DNA from: Amaranthus tricolor
Taxonomy: Eukaryota; Streptophyta; Magnoliopsida; Caryophyllales; Amaranthaceae
Assembly (NCBI RefSeq): GCF_026212465.1
Contig: NC_080047.1
Span: 43,248,059 to 43,312,058 of the forward strand
DNA length: 64,000 nucleotides
Direction of reading: 5' to 3'
In this document: piece after piece, positions 62,401-64,000 of the stretch
Position numbering within the stretch: position 1 is the first letter of the stretch
Layout: every line of letters begins with the position of its first letter
Made by a program: the position numbers and the translations under genes
The notes under the pieces: generated by a model
What the model saw: the letters and a program-made list of their open reading frames with translations, nothing else
Told to the model about the DNA's origin: nothing
The model's database searches: none

Positions 62401-63291
62401 CAAGAAAGTTTGGAACATTTTCTACACTCTAATTCTGGAACAATTTAGAGTGTCATCTTTCCTATATTGAGTGGAACTCAAGGAGAGGTGTGTGGAGTCA
62501 TTTTTCGTTGGTGAGTGAAGCCAAGACAGAGGGTGACTAAGGCTGGCCTGAAAACCAAGAATTGGTTTCTTGGGTTGATTGGTGGTGGTATTGTGTGAAT
62601 TGGAGTCAATCATCCTTCCTGTAATTGAGAGGACTGATTGTGTGCAAGGTTGAGAGTCCGGAGGATCCAATCTTGGTGCAGATTGACAGTACGAAAAAGT
62701 ATTGGGAAGTCGACACCATTACATTGCCACAAGTCCACTAAACAAGAGCAAGTTCACTAACAGCCCGTTTGGTAATCGGTATTATTTCCCATTGATGCTT
62801 GGCAAATGCTAACTTCTTGTGCTCTGATTATGTAGGTTTGCTTGATGAAGTTCAGTGTATTAATGTACAATCATGGCATATAAAATGGGAGCTTGTTATT
62901 TCATCTAGCCCCTTTATCTTTGCTGGAACGGAAGTGTTGTTCTCGGTACTACCGTCTTGTTTTGTTTGTATTTGCCTTAAATTTTCCCTATTCTATCTTG
63001 ATTTTTATGTCGCCATTATACTCTTCTACTTCTCTTATTTGGGTATGCATCGTATTTTGTCTCATCGTTGTGTACTTGTGTTGCATGTGCGAAGGAAGCT
63101 CATGCCGTATCACCTCATTCTGCACAAATAATGTATGTTGCAATGGCTTCTCCATTATTCTGCGCTCCGTTCCATTTCACTTTTGCCTATGTCGCTGCTG
63201 TGCTGCAATCTATTTGGAACCATAGGCCACTAAGCGTTGTTCTAGGATGTCTGGCCTTTGCTGCTGGGATACTTTCTGTGCATTTTTTCAG
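59402..63291 (+). pseudogene. ALG10: decayed ALG10 (ER alpha-1,2-glucosyltransferase) copy
   Basis: ALG10 adds the last glucose to the lipid-linked oligosaccharide in the ER before N-glycosylation. Exon remnants: 59402-59479 (IVSLWVIKIYVLVNKIVPDSYM), 59584-59655 (DEIFHIPQVQRYCKGNF then KSWDPMI), 60927 to about 61240 (YYLSLAYVASL ... LYPLHWLFTYIYYT), 61309 to about 61569 (LGALAVCTRQTNVIWM), 62836-62945 (LLDEVQC ... WNGSVVL) and 63087-63291 (AKEAHAVSPHSAQIMY ... LSVHFF). Breaks: the conserved TTPPGL after WDPMI is missing; TAA at 60961 and 61030; a frame change near 61190; TGA at 61522; a deletion with frame change before WNGS at about 62923; the acceptor before 63087 reads AT where AG is expected. 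The exons for the C-terminal membrane segments are not seen to 64000. Introns are kept, so it is a duplicated pseudogene. The family call is firm from several motifs. Confidence 0.85.
61690..62770 (+). mobile_element. retroelement-like insertion in the ALG10 pseudogene
   Basis: Between the QTNVIWM and LLDEVQC exons lies sequence foreign to ALG10. A frame to 62120 encodes a polar Gln/Asp/Asn/His-rich peptide (DEDHTKNQGDHTENN, NQGDVISIHGPSHKGPR), and near 62265 there is a strong TATA motif CCTATAAATATAGG followed by T-rich sequence, as in the U3-R part of an LTR. No LTR pair or target duplication was found. The identity as an LTR retroelement fragment is inference. Confidence 0.4.
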
Positions 63292-63384
63292 GTGTGCATA
63301 GAAAATCCGATCTTATATTCCTGGTAGATGCAATTAATTAATGGCTATGATATATGTTTTATTACATTTAGATAGTTGCGGATC

Positions 63385-64000
63385 AGTTGTCTTTTGTGTT
63401 CGCATATTGGGTGTTTGGCAAATGACGTTTTTATTGATTTTGTTTGTTATTTTTTGGCTTTTGGCTTTGTTTGGTCGAACAACTAAAAAAAATGTTAGGT
63501 TAATATCGTTTAAGTTGTTGAAAAGTTGGTTTTTAAGCCGAAACGAAAAGGCTATAGCTTTTTCGTTGCCTTTTGGCTTTTTGACCCACTTTTTTTTTTT
63601 TTATAAAAAACTAGTAAGTCAACAACCAATGACTAATTTTTTACCAAATATCTCCGTAACATTTAACTTAAATAGCTGGCTTATTAGCTAGCAAATCAGT
63701 CAATACATTCAGGTAGCCAAACTAGCCAACAACTTACGCAAAAGTTTCTGGCCAACAGTATAGCAAAAGCTTCAATCAACAACAAACAACCATTATTTCC
63801 AAATGGAGTTTGTGTAAAAATGGCTAAAACGTTCCTGCTGCTTTTCCCTTGTAATTTCATGTGCACTCCGTTGTGTTCTCCGATGGTGTGAAAGATTGTC
63901 AGCGGTGGAACCGACAATCAGTAATTGCGATGACTTGCCATTAGTTATGACTTATGACGAATCTACTGTGGCTCTTAAACCTGCATCGTCTAATGCCATT
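63385..64000. other. hAT-like repeat remnant and window end
   Basis: GGGTGTTTGGCAAATGACG, TTTTGGCTTTTGGCTTTGTT, GAAAAGTTGGTTTTTAAGCC and AACTAGTAAGTCAACAACC resemble the hAT-like MITE at 36362. From about 63760 to the end I recognise nothing; no ALG10 exon continues here. Confidence 0.4.

Noticed and set aside
62799..63225. Overlapping 110-codon frames as novel membrane proteins
   Set aside because: They are ALG10 exon remnants read through an intron and in shifted frames.

Overview
This is nuclear DNA of a flowering plant. It is strongly AT-rich, its genes have spliced exons with GT/AG introns, and most of the space between genes is transposon debris. One gene matches the Sister-of-PIN1 (SoPIN1) clade of auxin efflux carriers, a clade I recall as absent from Brassicaceae, so a non-Brassicaceae eudicot is likely. 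I lean weakly toward Caryophyllales/Amaranthaceae from general impression only.

Layout. (1) 1-4.1 kb: an open frame cut by the window edge, then a decayed, intron-containing copy of an RSRC2/SMAP-type arginine/serine-rich gene. (2) 5.1-25.9 kb: two PIN genes in the same orientation with identical intron positions and phases. The first (5113-9352) is a strongly diverged paralogue with a shortened, rewritten central loop. The second (22052-25867) is a conventional SoPIN1-like carrier. The 12.7 kb between them holds MITEs, tandem duplications and a probable 3.5-kb solo LTR. (3) 28.8-32.6 kb: a minus-strand, gag-less, decayed Ty1/copia element with both LTRs, a primer-binding site and a 5-bp target duplication. 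(4) 32.6-44.5 kb: no gene, but many MITEs, including a foldback built from repeated short palindromes (38.1-38.5 kb) and a 1.04-kb composite of hairpin elements (43.3-44.4 kb) just upstream of the next gene. (5) 44.6-49.3 kb: a two-exon bHLH transcription factor with a 4-kb intron. (6) 49.3-59.4 kb: no gene seen; foldbacks, MITEs, tandem duplications and an unassigned repeat-like block. (7) 59.4-63.3 kb: a decayed copy of ALG10, the ER glucosyltransferase, with a retroelement-like insertion; the 3' exons are absent or lie beyond the window.

The intact functional content is therefore the SoPIN1-like carrier, the bHLH factor and possibly the diverged PIN. PIN carriers move auxin out of cells, and their direction is set by phosphorylation of the central loop. 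The diverged copy lacks those loop phosphosites while keeping the membrane domains, which makes it the most interesting protein here. The most unusual DNA structure is the hairpin composite that ends about 100 bp upstream of the bHLH TATA-like box.
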